From positions 591,869-655,868 of the forward strand of contig NZ_FNAJ01000004.1 in NCBI RefSeq assembly GCF_900101905.1: a stretch of 64,000 nt of DNA. The letters run 5' to 3'. The notes below the pieces were generated by a model. The model was not told the DNA's origin, made no database searches, and saw nothing but the letters and a program-made list of their open reading frames with translations. Positions 57,501 to 64,000 of the stretch are shown piece after piece (position 1 is the first letter of the stretch; the number at the start of each line of letters is the position of its first letter). The position numbers and the translations under genes are program-made. Origin of the DNA: Myxococcus virescens. Its GTDB lineage: Bacteria > Myxococcota > Myxococcia > Myxococcales > Myxococcaceae.

Positions 57501-58250
57501 GGGCAGCCGGCGCGTGACCAGGTAGTAGGCCATGACGCCCAGCGAATAGAGGTCCGCGCGCCCGTCGATGCTCGCGCCGCGCTGCCATTCCGGCGCCAGG
57601 TACTCCAGCGTGCCCTTGAGGCGGCCGGGGCTGGGGGTGCCCAGCTGGTGCATGACGCCGAAGTCCATCAGCTTCACCGCGCCCGCGCTGGTGATGCGGA
57701 TGTTGCTGGCCTTGATGTCGCAATGCACGTACAGCCGCGAGTGCAGGAAGGCCAGGACCTGGGACATCTGGATGAGCACGCGGTACAGCGTGCGCGTGTC
57801 CAGTGGCGACTCACGCCCCAGCGAGCTCAGGTCCTGCCCGTCCACCACCTCCATGGTGATGAAGCGGTTGCCGGCCTCCGTCATGCCCCAGTCGAAGACC
57901 TTGAGGGTGCCGGGGTGCTGGAGCTTCTTCATGGCGAAGAACTCGTGCCGGAACATCAGCACCAGCTCCTCCGTCTTGCCCGCCGTCAGGCCCGCGGGGA
58001 CCTGCATCTCCTTGAGCGCCACCCGGCGGTGCTCGTGCAGGTCCGTGGCCAGCCAGATGCGGCCCATGCCGCCTTCGCCCAGCAGCCCCTCCACCCGGTA
58101 GCGCCCCGTCACCACCATGCCCACGGCCAACGAGCGGCGCTCCCCGGCGCGCGCTCCCGGCAGGGTGATGGGCGTGCGGATGCGGTCCCCCCACGAACTT
58201 GGAGGACGGCTGCGCTCGTCCAGGACTGCTGTCTTCTCCTCGTCGCTCAC
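54540..58250 (-). CDS. Ser/Thr protein kinase fused to AAA ATPase and TPR-like region
   Basis: A 1,236-residue signalling protein. The Hanks kinase domain (about residues 50-315) has the glycine loop LLGEGGMGRIWLA, ALKEM with the ATP lysine, a catalytic loop HCDIKASN (D178, K180) and DFG in LMDFGVM. The usual HRD arginine is Cys177, so it is a non-RD kinase. An AAA_16-type ATPase follows, with Walker A GAPAGVGKT (K367) and Walker B LVLCFEDLQWAD. The remaining 600 residues are helical, resembling TPR repeats of LuxR/MalT-type STAND proteins. It has no membrane helix. It is probably autoregulated by the STAND module. It is divergent from the protease gene. Confidence 0.92.
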   Translation of the reverse strand: MSDEEKTAVLDERSRPPSSWGDRIRTPITLPGARAGERRSLAVGMVVTGRYRVEGLLGEGGMGRIWLATDLHEHRRVALKEMQVPAGLTAGKTEELVLMFRHEFFAMKKLQHPGTLKVFDWGMTEAGNRFITMEVVDGQDLSSLGRESPLDTRTLYRVLIQMSQVLAFLHSRLYVHCDIKASNIRITSAGAVKLMDFGVMHQLGTPSPGRLKGTLEYLAPEWQRGASIDGRADLYSLGVMAYYLVTRRLPFKRNTPAALLADHLTRPPPKPSTICPVDPQLEEIILLLLAKDPRERFQDASELMEALCHASGEPMPEEPLSARASYLHVPEVVGRAAELEALMNGLAEADWGQSRAVLIGAPAGVGKTRLLQEFELQAKLAELPFGRGQCRAEGQAPLTPIVQAVRCLVPLTPSEMMERLGPKLRQLLPGLTPDAGEVHPVAGEEKLAFFGALAEWVQALGRRMTLVLCFEDLQWADSATLEVLNVLIRALYGTRGMVVGTFRNGELSRLSLAFQTVDEKITTRMDLEPLAAEHVRTLVELALPGLAVPEAFVTRLHETTGGNAFFATECLRALVEEGALTRVGGRWSAVEGLDTRPLPASIHDAVLARLGSAPAEQVSLLRQLAPAGRSLELPMLRALAELPESELFAVLDGIVERQFLQEVEGRYVFTHDTVHQAVYDSTPEEARRVAHGRVALALQTLHSSRPELSRTVGWHYLRSSEPELAIGPLLDAGRAAIEAQALLEATLLLKEAAMLLEAAPDFPGRDRLLLRIWVTMVEVGYSSDPPTSLVFARKLSDHWTSTVDLVDGRTEAVAALEAACAAPEAERPARLKALFREREADTFASTADVFWKQAELRILQAMALASVGRTEELTALLERVRAEQPEVSPYRAAVQLAPAQLCAYTGRFSGVLETQYEQLNRLRGLCEVMGRLPKRLAWALGMGGFTMNMNLALRGEPLDAQALRDGYAVAEAHGFTDVRGFHLFAVVTRAAFTGDGAAFVPAFTEKTELVRRLGNPRLMERNLALFTPPYYLERGEHEHVAAVVARAEALARVLPEDRWLQCHLRVYQACRDVLFEDAGAARRSLPAALAAAREGGVRMETLLRVYQSRFEREQGNLVAAQDAAETALARATDPVLANPWDEILSRRALAALLPGEEGLAHLRRALALAELTGNVLQVGLVRLALAERARDAESSVVALEAAEAAFMDARASSLLALASSLRGALQRRAGELRQSA

Positions 58251-58502
58251 GAAGGGGAACCGGCGGGGTCAGCGAAATGCAGAAGTTCATGGGATATCAC
58301 GTTTCCTTGCGACAGGCACACATCATCAGTGCAGTGTCGGCGTTGAGTGTCGCACCGCGCATGCGGCCCCAGGCGACAAGCACCTGACAACACGGGCCTC
58401 GGCTGGGCGGCGGCCTGGCAGCCCGGCCCGAAGCCCCGGACGCGTGGGTGCACATCCTCCCTCGAAGGCGCCGGCCGGGTGAGCGGGCCACGAGGGTGAT
58501 GG

Positions 58503-59612
58503 ATGAGGGACGCGGGCTGGAGGACGTGGCTGGGGGCGGGCGTGGGGGCGTTGCTGCTGACGGCATGCCACACGTCGGAGGAGGAGACACCGCCGGACCT
58601 CGATGACGTGGCGGCGGCGACGGTGACGCTGGAGCCGGGCCACTGCGCGGGCGTGGTGGTGGAAGACGGCCGGCACATTCTCACCGCCGCGCACTGCCTC
58701 CGGAATGAGGACACGCGGGTGCCCTTGTCCTTCCTGGGCGGACGCCGGATGGACGGCAGCGCCGTGCACGTGGACCGGGGCCGGGACATCGCCGTCCTCC
58801 GCCTGGACGCGCCAGCGCCCGTGCGTCCACTGGACGTCGCCCAGGCCCTGCCCGCTCCGGGCGAGCCGCTGGTGTTCGCGGGCCGCAATGACCGTCCCAA
58901 CGAGCCTCAGCAGGCCGTGCTGGAGCGGCTGGGCCGCTGCCCTTCGCTTCCCGAGGTGCCCGCCGCGCTCTTCACCACCATCCGGGGCCGGCCGGGAGAC
59001 TCCGGCGCGCCGTTGGTGGACGCGCGCATGCAGGTGGTGGGGCTGGTCCACGGCGGGGCCGCCTGCCGCATCGCCGCGCCCACCGCGGGGCTCGCGGAGG
59101 TGGTGGCGCGGCTGTCGCGAAAGGGACCGGCCCTGGCCCGGCAGGCGCCGCCTCCGCCTCGCCAGGCCGCCCTCCCGCCAGTGGGCCCTGGCGTCGTTGC
59201 CCCAGGGGCCGCCCGCTCCGAACTTGAAGCGAACGGGGCGGAACCTCACGCCCTCCCGACCCACGGAGACGGCACCATGGCTGGCAAGAAGGACAAGGGC
59301 CCCCAGGACGCGCGGCCCAGGGACATTGGAGATGACCAGCAGGCGAGCTTCCACGCCGGGGAGAATTTCCAACCGCGCAACCGCGGGCAGGTGGCGGACG
59401 CGCAGGACCGTGGCGCGGCGGACGCCTCCCGGCACCTCGCCCACGAGCACGGCGACGCGGCGCCCCATGCCGACACGCCGTGGGAGGCGCGCGTGGAGCG
59501 CGGCGAGGAGTGGACGTCCCAAGATGTCCCCGAGAGGGAAGCCCGAGGCGACGAGGAGCCCGACTCCGCCGTCTCGCGTCAGGGCCTCGTGAGCCCCCCT
59601 CCGGAGGAGTAG
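58503..59612 (+). CDS. Trypsin-like serine protease, lipoprotein-like, with in-frame C-terminal extension
   Basis: A 369-residue frame. Its first 235 residues are a chymotrypsin-fold protease. The N-terminus MRDAGWRTWLGAGVGALLLTAC has a lipobox-like L-L-T-A-C. The catalytic triad is H64 (LTAAHC), D95 (GRDIAVLRL) and S167 (GRPGDSGAPLV), and all are present. From about residue 235 a Pro/Ala linker with different codon use follows, and then a hydrophilic Asp/Arg/His-rich tail. An ATG at 59277 with GGAG upstream starts a coherent 111-residue protein in the same frame, so the frame may really be two genes. Secretion to the envelope is likely. Confidence 0.8.
   Translation: MRDAGWRTWLGAGVGALLLTACHTSEEETPPDLDDVAAATVTLEPGHCAGVVVEDGRHILTAAHCLRNEDTRVPLSFLGGRRMDGSAVHVDRGRDIAVLRLDAPAPVRPLDVAQALPAPGEPLVFAGRNDRPNEPQQAVLERLGRCPSLPEVPAALFTTIRGRPGDSGAPLVDARMQVVGLVHGGAACRIAAPTAGLAEVVARLSRKGPALARQAPPPPRQAALPPVGPGVVAPGAARSELEANGAEPHALPTHGDGTMAGKKDKGPQDARPRDIGDDQQASFHAGENFQPRNRGQVADAQDRGAADASRHLAHEHGDAAPHADTPWEARVERGEEWTSQDVPEREARGDEEPDSAVSRQGLVSPPPEE
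59277..59612 (+). CDS. Possible separate 111-residue hydrophilic protein (internal start)
   Basis: This starts MAGKKDKGPQDARPRDIGDD with a GGAG eight bases upstream, and codon use becomes strongly third-position GC again after the ATG. The 20-40 codons before it have relaxed codon use (GAA CTT GAA, CCT, GGA) like non-coding DNA. Either the protease lost its stop codon and fused to this gene, or it is a natural tail. The product is acidic and disordered-looking, with no recognised family. Confidence 0.45.
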   Translation: MAGKKDKGPQDARPRDIGDDQQASFHAGENFQPRNRGQVADAQDRGAADASRHLAHEHGDAAPHADTPWEARVERGEEWTSQDVPEREARGDEEPDSAVSRQGLVSPPPEE

Positions 59613-59762
59613 GCGCCGCGCCGCGGCCCCCACGGACCCGAGGGGTGCTGAGCACCCCCTCTTGCCCCGGCTGGCGCGTGGGGTGATGCTGGGCCTTTCG
59701 CCGGGGGAGAGCGTGTGCACCGGGCACCGCCGGGCGGCAGCCTCCCTGAGAGTCGGGGTGTC

Positions 59763-60176
59763 GTGAAGCCGAAGGTCCTCATCGTCGAGAATTCGTGGAC
59801 GATGCGGGAGACGCTCCGTCTCCTGCTCTCCGGCGAGTTTGACTGCACCACGGCGGCCGATGGCGAGTCGGGGCTTCAGCAGGCCCTGGCGCACCCGCCC
59901 GATGTGCTCATCTCCGATGTGAACATGGACGGAATGGACGGCTACGCGCTCTGTGGCCACTTCCGCTCCGAGCCCACGCTCAAGCACATCCCCGTCATCT
60001 TTGTCAGCGGCTATGCGCCTCGCACGGAAGGGCCCGCGGACCAGCCCGTCCCGGACGCCTACCTGGTCAAGCCGGTGAAGCCGCCCGTGCTCATCGCCCA
60101 GCTTCACGCGCTGCTGGCTCGCACGGAGGCCGTCACCCCGGCCGCGCCCACCATCCAGCCCGCGTGGAAGAGCTGA
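59763..60176 (+). CDS. Single-domain response regulator
   Basis: A 137-residue CheY-like receiver. The acidic pocket is in VLIVENSWTM (E and N in place of the usual D-D), the phospho-acceptor Asp in DVLISDVNMDGMDG, T/S in FVSGYAP and Lys in YLVKPVKPP. The first acidic position is E-N, a variation that could alter magnesium binding. A GTG start at 59763 (VKPKVLIVENS) is preferred; a GTG at 59715 would add 16 odd residues. No histidine kinase is adjacent. The tail TPAAPTIQPAWKS is unstructured. Confidence 0.85.
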   Translation: MKPKVLIVENSWTMRETLRLLLSGEFDCTTAADGESGLQQALAHPPDVLISDVNMDGMDGYALCGHFRSEPTLKHIPVIFVSGYAPRTEGPADQPVPDAYLVKPVKPPVLIAQLHALLARTEAVTPAAPTIQPAWKS

Positions 60177-60311
60177 GACCGCTCACCTCGAAGCCCCCCG
60201 GCACGGCGCGCCCCGAGTGAGAAGACGGGCGCCGGCCCCGCTGGAACGCGGGACGGTCGCAGGGCGCCCGGGCGTTGCCGCCAATGAACGGGTGACACGC
60301 GAGGTGCTCCA

Positions 60312-60731
60312 GTGGCGATTCGACTCAAGCGGGCGTACGAGGCAGCAAGCCGCACGGATGGGCGGCGCTTCCTGGTGGAACGGCTGTGGCCGCGAGGCGT
60401 GCGGAAGACAGCGCTTCCCCTCGAAGCCTGGCTGAAGGACGCAGCCCCCAGCACCGAGCTGCGGAAGTGGTTTGCACACGACCCCGACCGCTGGTCCGAG
60501 TTCTGCCGAAGATACTCCGCCGAGCTCGCGGCGAATCCCGCGGCATGGCAGCCCCTGCTCGAAGCCGCGCGCCACGGCACGGTGACGCTCGTCTACAGCG
60601 CCCACGACACCGAGCACAACAACGCGGCGGCCCTCCAACAGTTCCTCGAAGAGGCATCCGGTGGCGCCGATCCGAAGAAGGCTCCATGTGCCCCGCGGCG
60701 AGGCCGGGGCCGCTCGACGCGACACACCTGA
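60312..60731 (+). CDS. DUF488 family protein
   Basis: A 139-residue protein of the DUF488/YeaO group: IRLKRAYEAASRTDGRRFLV, ERLWPRGVRK, WLKDAAPSTELRKWFAHDPD and VTLVYSAHDTEHNNAAAL. Members are short (about 115-120 residues) and of unknown biochemical role. Here the natural end near FLEEASG continues for about 20 basic residues (PKKAPCAPRRGRGRSTRHT) that look like read-through. A GTG start at 60312 is used. Confidence 0.8.
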   Translation: MAIRLKRAYEAASRTDGRRFLVERLWPRGVRKTALPLEAWLKDAAPSTELRKWFAHDPDRWSEFCRRYSAELAANPAAWQPLLEAARHGTVTLVYSAHDTEHNNAAALQQFLEEASGGADPKKAPCAPRRGRGRSTRHT

Positions 60732-61087
60732 CGTGCCGCCAAGGGAAAGCGCGCCGTGGCTCAACTCCTTCCGGTACGTGGAGTCGCCGAAGGGACTCAG
60801 CAGCAGCGGGACGTGGTCGTGCGCGTCCGGCGCCATGAGCTCGAACACCCCCGTCATCGGCGGGTGGAAACCGCGCACGCCGGCAGGCTGCTCGGCGGGG
60901 CGCGAGGGGACGCGCATGGGCCTCATCGTCCCCGCGCACCGCGTCAGTGAGCCAAGGCGCCCCGGAATGACGGGGAATTGTCCAAAACCCCAAGGGTTCA
61001 CTGGAGATTGCGCCGCCTTCCACGCTTCCCCCACTGGGCTGCTTGGCTATGCTGCGCGCCCTTCGTTTCCGCCCGAGGTGAATCCGC
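60732..61087. other. Gene-poor region holding a decayed reading frame
   Basis: These 356 bases precede the P5C dehydrogenase gene. No intact gene was found. The minus strand from 60926 down to about 60770 shows strong coding character, described separately. The rest shows no hairpin or promoter I can support. Confidence 0.5.
60770..60926 (-). pseudogene. Possible gene remnant on the minus strand
   Basis: The frame MRPMRVPSRPAEQPAGVRGF, then HPPMTGVFELMAPDAHDHVP and LLLSPFGDSTYRKEL, has almost uniform G or C in third position, as true genes here do. It then runs without a stop into the antisense of the DUF488 gene, where codon use decays. A truncated gene that lost its 3' end is the likeliest reading. 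No family is recognised, and the frame could still be a chance. Confidence 0.35.
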
Positions 61088-62743
61088 GTGATCAACGCCC
61101 ATACCCGCGTCCCGCCGCCGAAGAACGAGCCTGTCCTCTCCTATGCGCCCGGCACCGCCGAGCGCCGGGAGGTGCAAGCCGAGCTGAAGCGCATGGCCGG
61201 TGAGCAGATCGACATCCCCGTCATCATCGGCGGCAAGCACATCCGCACCGGCAAGACGGACACGGTGCGCATGCCGCACAACCACCAGCACGTGCTGGCC
61301 ACACTGCACGAGGCGGACGCCAGCCACGCGGAGCAGGCCATCCAGGCCGCCCTGGCCGTCAAGGACGACTGGGCGCGCATGCCCTTCCAGTCGCGCGCCG
61401 CCATCTTCCTGCGCGCCGCGGAGCTGCTGGCCACGCGCTACCGCCCCATCCTCAACGCCGCCACCATGCTGGGGCAGGGAAAGACGGCCCACCAGGCGGA
61501 GATTGACGCCGCGTGCGAGGCCATCGACTTCATTCGCTTCAACGTGCACTTCGCCGAGCAGATTCTCGGCTGGCAGCCGGAGGCCGCGTACCAGACGTGG
61601 AACATGACGGACTACCGCCCGCTGGACGGCTTCGTCTTCGCGGTGGCCCCGTTCAACTTCACGGCCATTGCCCTCAACCTGGCCACCGCGCCGGCCATCA
61701 TGGGCAACGTGGTGCTCTTCAAGCCGTCGTCCACCGCGGCCCTGAGCGCCTGGTACATCATGGAGCTGCTGCGCGAGGCGGGCCTGCCCGACGGCGTCAT
61801 CAACATGCTCCCGGGTGATGGCCCCACGGTGGGCAACCCCGTGCTGGCCAGCCCGCACCTGGGCGGCATCCACTTCACCGGCTCCACGCCGACGTTCAAC
61901 GCCATGTGGCGCACGGTGGGCGAGAACATCTCCCGCTACAAGCAGTACCCCCGCATCGTCGGCGAGACGGGCGGCAAGGACTTCATCGTCGCCCACCCGT
62001 CCGCGGCGGACGACCTGGAGGCGCTCGCGGTGGCCATCGTCCGTGGCGGCTTCGAGTACCAGGGCCAGAAGTGCTCCGCCGCCAGCCGCGTCTTCATCCC
62101 CGAATCCCTGTGGCCCAAGCTGAAGCCGCGCCTCCAGGCGCTCATCAGCGAGATTCGCATGGGTGACGTGTCGGACTTCCGCAACTTCATGGGCGCCGTC
62201 ATCGACGAGAAGTCCTTCAAGAAGGTCTCCTCGTACATCGACCTGGCCAAGAGCGACAGCGGGGCCAGCATCGTGGCCGGCGGCGACGTGGACCAGAAGC
62301 AGGGCTGGTTCGTGAAGCCCACGCTGGTGCAGCTCGACAGCCCCACCCACCGCATCCTCCGCGAGGAGATCTTCGCGCCGCTGGTGGGCCTGCACGTCTA
62401 CCCGGATGCCAAGTACGAGGAGACGCTGCGCGAGGTCGACCAGGCCGCGTCCTACGCCCTCACTGGCGCGGTGTTCGCGCGCGACCGGAAGGCCATCGAC
62501 ACGGCGCTGCGCGAGCTGCGCCACGCGGCGGGCAACTTCTACATCAACGACAAGCCCACCGGCGCTGTCGTGGGCCAGCAGCCCTTCGGCGGCGGCCGCG
62601 CGTCCGGCACCAACGACAAGGCGGGCTCGGCCCTCAACCTGGTGCGGTGGACCAGCCCCCGCACCATCAAGGAGACCTTCGTCCCGCCCGTGAAGGTGCC
62701 CTACCCCTTCATGGACAACGACCCGAACGAAGGCGCCATCTGA
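61088..62743 (+). CDS. pruA: L-glutamate gamma-semialdehyde dehydrogenase (P5C dehydrogenase)
   Basis: A 551-residue aldehyde dehydrogenase that oxidises glutamate semialdehyde, made from proline, to glutamate with NAD+. The nucleophile is C329 in YQGQKCSAASRVF. The general-base region is VGETGGKDFIV, and late motifs FGGGRASGTNDKAG and LNLVRWTSPRTIKE are those of the ALDH4A1 group. It is the stand-alone, eukaryote-like type and not the PutA fusion. A GTG start at 61088 is used. No proline dehydrogenase gene is adjacent in the window. The epimerase gene begins seven bases after its stop, suggesting co-transcription. Confidence 0.95.
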   Translation: MINAHTRVPPPKNEPVLSYAPGTAERREVQAELKRMAGEQIDIPVIIGGKHIRTGKTDTVRMPHNHQHVLATLHEADASHAEQAIQAALAVKDDWARMPFQSRAAIFLRAAELLATRYRPILNAATMLGQGKTAHQAEIDAACEAIDFIRFNVHFAEQILGWQPEAAYQTWNMTDYRPLDGFVFAVAPFNFTAIALNLATAPAIMGNVVLFKPSSTAALSAWYIMELLREAGLPDGVINMLPGDGPTVGNPVLASPHLGGIHFTGSTPTFNAMWRTVGENISRYKQYPRIVGETGGKDFIVAHPSAADDLEALAVAIVRGGFEYQGQKCSAASRVFIPESLWPKLKPRLQALISEIRMGDVSDFRNFMGAVIDEKSFKKVSSYIDLAKSDSGASIVAGGDVDQKQGWFVKPTLVQLDSPTHRILREEIFAPLVGLHVYPDAKYEETLREVDQAASYALTGAVFARDRKAIDTALRELRHAAGNFYINDKPTGAVVGQQPFGGGRASGTNDKAGSALNLVRWTSPRTIKETFVPPVKVPYPFMDNDPNEGAI

Positions 62744-62750
62744 GGCACGC

Positions 62751-63599
62751 ATGAACGGTCCGTTCCCCGGCATCGCAGGCCTGGACACGTACGCTCTGGT
62801 GGACGGCGGGTGCCGCGTGGAGGTCCTTCCTTCACGCGGGGCCCTCGTCAGCCGGATGTGCGTGGACGGTGACGAGTTGCTGTACCTCGACGAGGCCACC
62901 GTCGCGGACCCGGCGAAGAACGTGCGCGGGGGCATCCCCGTGCTGTTCCCCAATGCCGGGCCGCTACCCGGGGACACCTATTCCGTGGACCGTCAGCAGT
63001 ACACGCTGCCGCAGCACGGCTTCGCGCGGAAACTGCCGTGGAAGGTGCGGCAGGCGGACACGTCACGGCTGGTGGTGGAGCTGTCTTCCAACGAGGAGAC
63101 GCTGCGCCACTTCCCGTGGCGGTTCGACGCACGGCTCACCTTCTCGCTGGCTGGCCAACGGCTCACGCTGGAGAGCGCGTTCGAGAACCGGGACACGCGG
63201 CCCATGCCGCTGCACCTGGGCTTTCATCCGTACTTCCGCGTGCCGGACGCGGCGAAGGCCCAAGCGGGCGTGGACACGGACGCCACGCGCGCGTGGGACA
63301 ACTGGCGCAAGCAGGACGTGAACGTCACCGGGCTGAACCTCACCGAGGAGGAAGTGGACCTTCACTTGAAGGACCACTCGAAGCCGGGAACGACGTTGGA
63401 GCGGGGCCCTGGGCTCAAGCCCATTCGCCTGTCGTGGAGCCCCGAGTACCGCGTCCTCGTCGTGTGGACGCTGCGTGGGAAGGACTTTGTCTGCGTGGAG
63501 CCGTGGACCGCCGCCAAGGGTGCGCTGGCCACGGGCGAAGGGCTGCCGCACGTGCAGCCTGGAACTCGGACGTCGCTTCGCTTCGACATCCAAGGCTGA
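62751..63599 (+). CDS. Aldose 1-epimerase family protein
   Basis: A 282-residue galactose-mutarotase-fold protein. GGIPVLFPNAGPLPG, a histidine in LPQHGFARKLPW, MPLHLGFHPYFRVPD with another conserved histidine, and a late glutamate segment FVCVEPWTA match the D-hexose-6-phosphate mutarotase/aldose 1-epimerase superfamily. The conserved R-x-G-I-P-x-L-F-P-N motif is clear. It lies seven bases after pruA. Its substrate is unknown; a sugar or sugar phosphate is expected. Confidence 0.88.
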   Translation: MNGPFPGIAGLDTYALVDGGCRVEVLPSRGALVSRMCVDGDELLYLDEATVADPAKNVRGGIPVLFPNAGPLPGDTYSVDRQQYTLPQHGFARKLPWKVRQADTSRLVVELSSNEETLRHFPWRFDARLTFSLAGQRLTLESAFENRDTRPMPLHLGFHPYFRVPDAAKAQAGVDTDATRAWDNWRKQDVNVTGLNLTEEEVDLHLKDHSKPGTTLERGPGLKPIRLSWSPEYRVLVVWTLRGKDFVCVEPWTAAKGALATGEGLPHVQPGTRTSLRFDIQG

Positions 63600-63637
63600 G
63601 CGGCAGGGCCCGGAGCCCCCCGGGGCGACTCCTGCAC

Positions 63638-63666
63638 CTTGCTGTTCGGAAATGTCGGGACATTTG
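63638..63666. repeat. Interrupted copy of the dispersed hairpin (left arm and loop start)
   Basis: The 29 bases here are identical to 21780-21808, the left arm and the first part of the loop of the intact hairpin. The match stops at 63666, and IS30-type terminal sequence begins directly after. The right arm is absent from the window and is expected beyond the far side of the insertion. Confidence 0.8.
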
Positions 63667-64000
63667 CCGGCGGTTTCAGCCGGTCATCGCAACACTTTGA
63701 GCGAATACCTCTGCGGGGGTACGCCAGTCGAGTGTCTGGCGGGGGCGGGTGTTGAGTTGATGGGCGACGGCGTCGAGTTGGGCGCGCGACAGGCCGCTCA
63801 AGTCCAGGCCCTTGGGGAAGTACTGGCGCAGTAGTCCGTTGGTGTTCTCGTTGCTGCCGCGTTGCCACGGGCTGTGGGGGTCGCAGAAATAGACTTGGAC
63901 GTCGGTGTCGATGGTGAAGCGCGCGTGCTCGGCCATCTCCTTGCCCTGGTCCCAGGTGAGGCTGCGGCGCAGGGCCTGCGGCAGCTGGCCAATCTGCTGG
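63667..64000 (-). mobile_element. IS30-family insertion sequence, one end (cut by window edge)
   Basis: The element's outer end is taken at about 63667 because the match to the hairpin repeat ends at 63666. The bases TTTCAGCCGGTCATCGCAAC after it resemble known IS30 terminal repeats with the G-G-T-C-A-x-C-G-C-A-A-C core. The transposase stop codon lies within this end, as is usual for the family. The other end is outside the window. Confidence 0.75.
63676..64000 (-). CDS. IS30-family transposase, C-terminal part
   Basis: About 108 codons are visible. The DDE integrase core end reads [40 protein letters not shown] and [12 protein letters not shown], a hallmark of IS30 transposases with the last catalytic glutamate in the N-E-N-T-N-G segment. 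[14 protein letters not shown] follows near the C-terminus. The frame is open to the window edge, so the enzyme may be intact. Confidence 0.93.
   Translation of the reverse strand, partial: QQIGQLPQALRRSLTWDQGKEMAEHARFTIDTDVQVYFCDPHSPWQRGSNENTNGLLRQYFPKGLDLSGLSRAQLDAVAHQLNTRPRQTLDWRTPAEVFAQSVAMTG

Noticed and set aside
55062..58346. 1,094-codon plus-strand frame opposite the kinase
   Set aside because: Antisense shadow; the minus strand holds kinase, ATPase and TPR motifs in one frame.
58326..60107. 593-codon minus-strand frame opposite protease and response regulator
   Set aside because: No motifs and shadow-type composition; the plus strand has catalytic triad and receiver motifs.

Overview
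The window reads as chromosomal DNA of a myxobacterium, most likely Myxococcus or a close relative. GC content and third-position GC are very high. The genes include sigma-54 activators, a Ser/Thr kinase fused to an AAA/TPR module, an RpoH-type sigma factor and several large lineage-style proteins. Genes are densely packed with short gaps. No tRNA, rRNA or CRISPR array was seen. Identifications rest on motif and family recognition by eye; no database search was run.

Layout. 1-9.1 kb: the 5' part of dnaE (cut by the window edge), a Spy/CpxP-like exported protein, an M14-type peptidase, a binding-protein-like protein, a lipoprotein, an epimerase/WGR pair and an Eis-like acetyltransferase. 9.3-20.0 kb: the most coherent block. 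A symporter-type histidine kinase and an NtrC-type regulator overlap by ATGA. They are followed by a membrane protein and then a porin - acs - DUF485 - actP run. That run is preceded by a strong match to a sigma-54 promoter and a GGTAACG palindrome, so I read it as an acetate sensing and uptake module. 20.0-24.3 kb: K+ channel, persulfide-dioxygenase-like MBL protein, a 23-bp perfect hairpin, a solitary adenine-N6 methyltransferase and SodC. 24.4-31.6 kb: a VWA protein/DUF4159 pair, membrane proteins, a double lectin-fold protein and an unusual ketoacyl synthase. 31.6-40.5 kb: lipoprotein, an RpoH-like sigma factor divergent from a DEAD-box helicase with three tandem C-terminal RNA-binding-type repeats, XRE regulator, gdhA, threonine ammonia-lyase and a peptidase-MA protein. 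40.6-46.8 kb: a 2,079-residue repetitive, apparently disordered protein. 46.9-50.3 kb: YceI and an extradiol-type dioxygenase, divergent from a V4R/XylR-type sigma-54 activator. 50.3-58.3 kb: rhomboid-like protein, two small proteins, thiolase, membrane protein, HCCA isomerase and the kinase-AAA-TPR protein. 58.5-64.0 kb: serine protease, response regulator, DUF488 protein, pruA, aldose epimerase and the end of an IS30-family element.

The IS30 element at the right edge abuts 29 bp identical to the left arm and start of the loop of the intact hairpin at 21.8 kb. This suggests it inserted into the loop of another copy of the same dispersed palindrome. Regulatory-site calls (sigma-54 sites, operators, terminators) are pattern matches and need experimental support.
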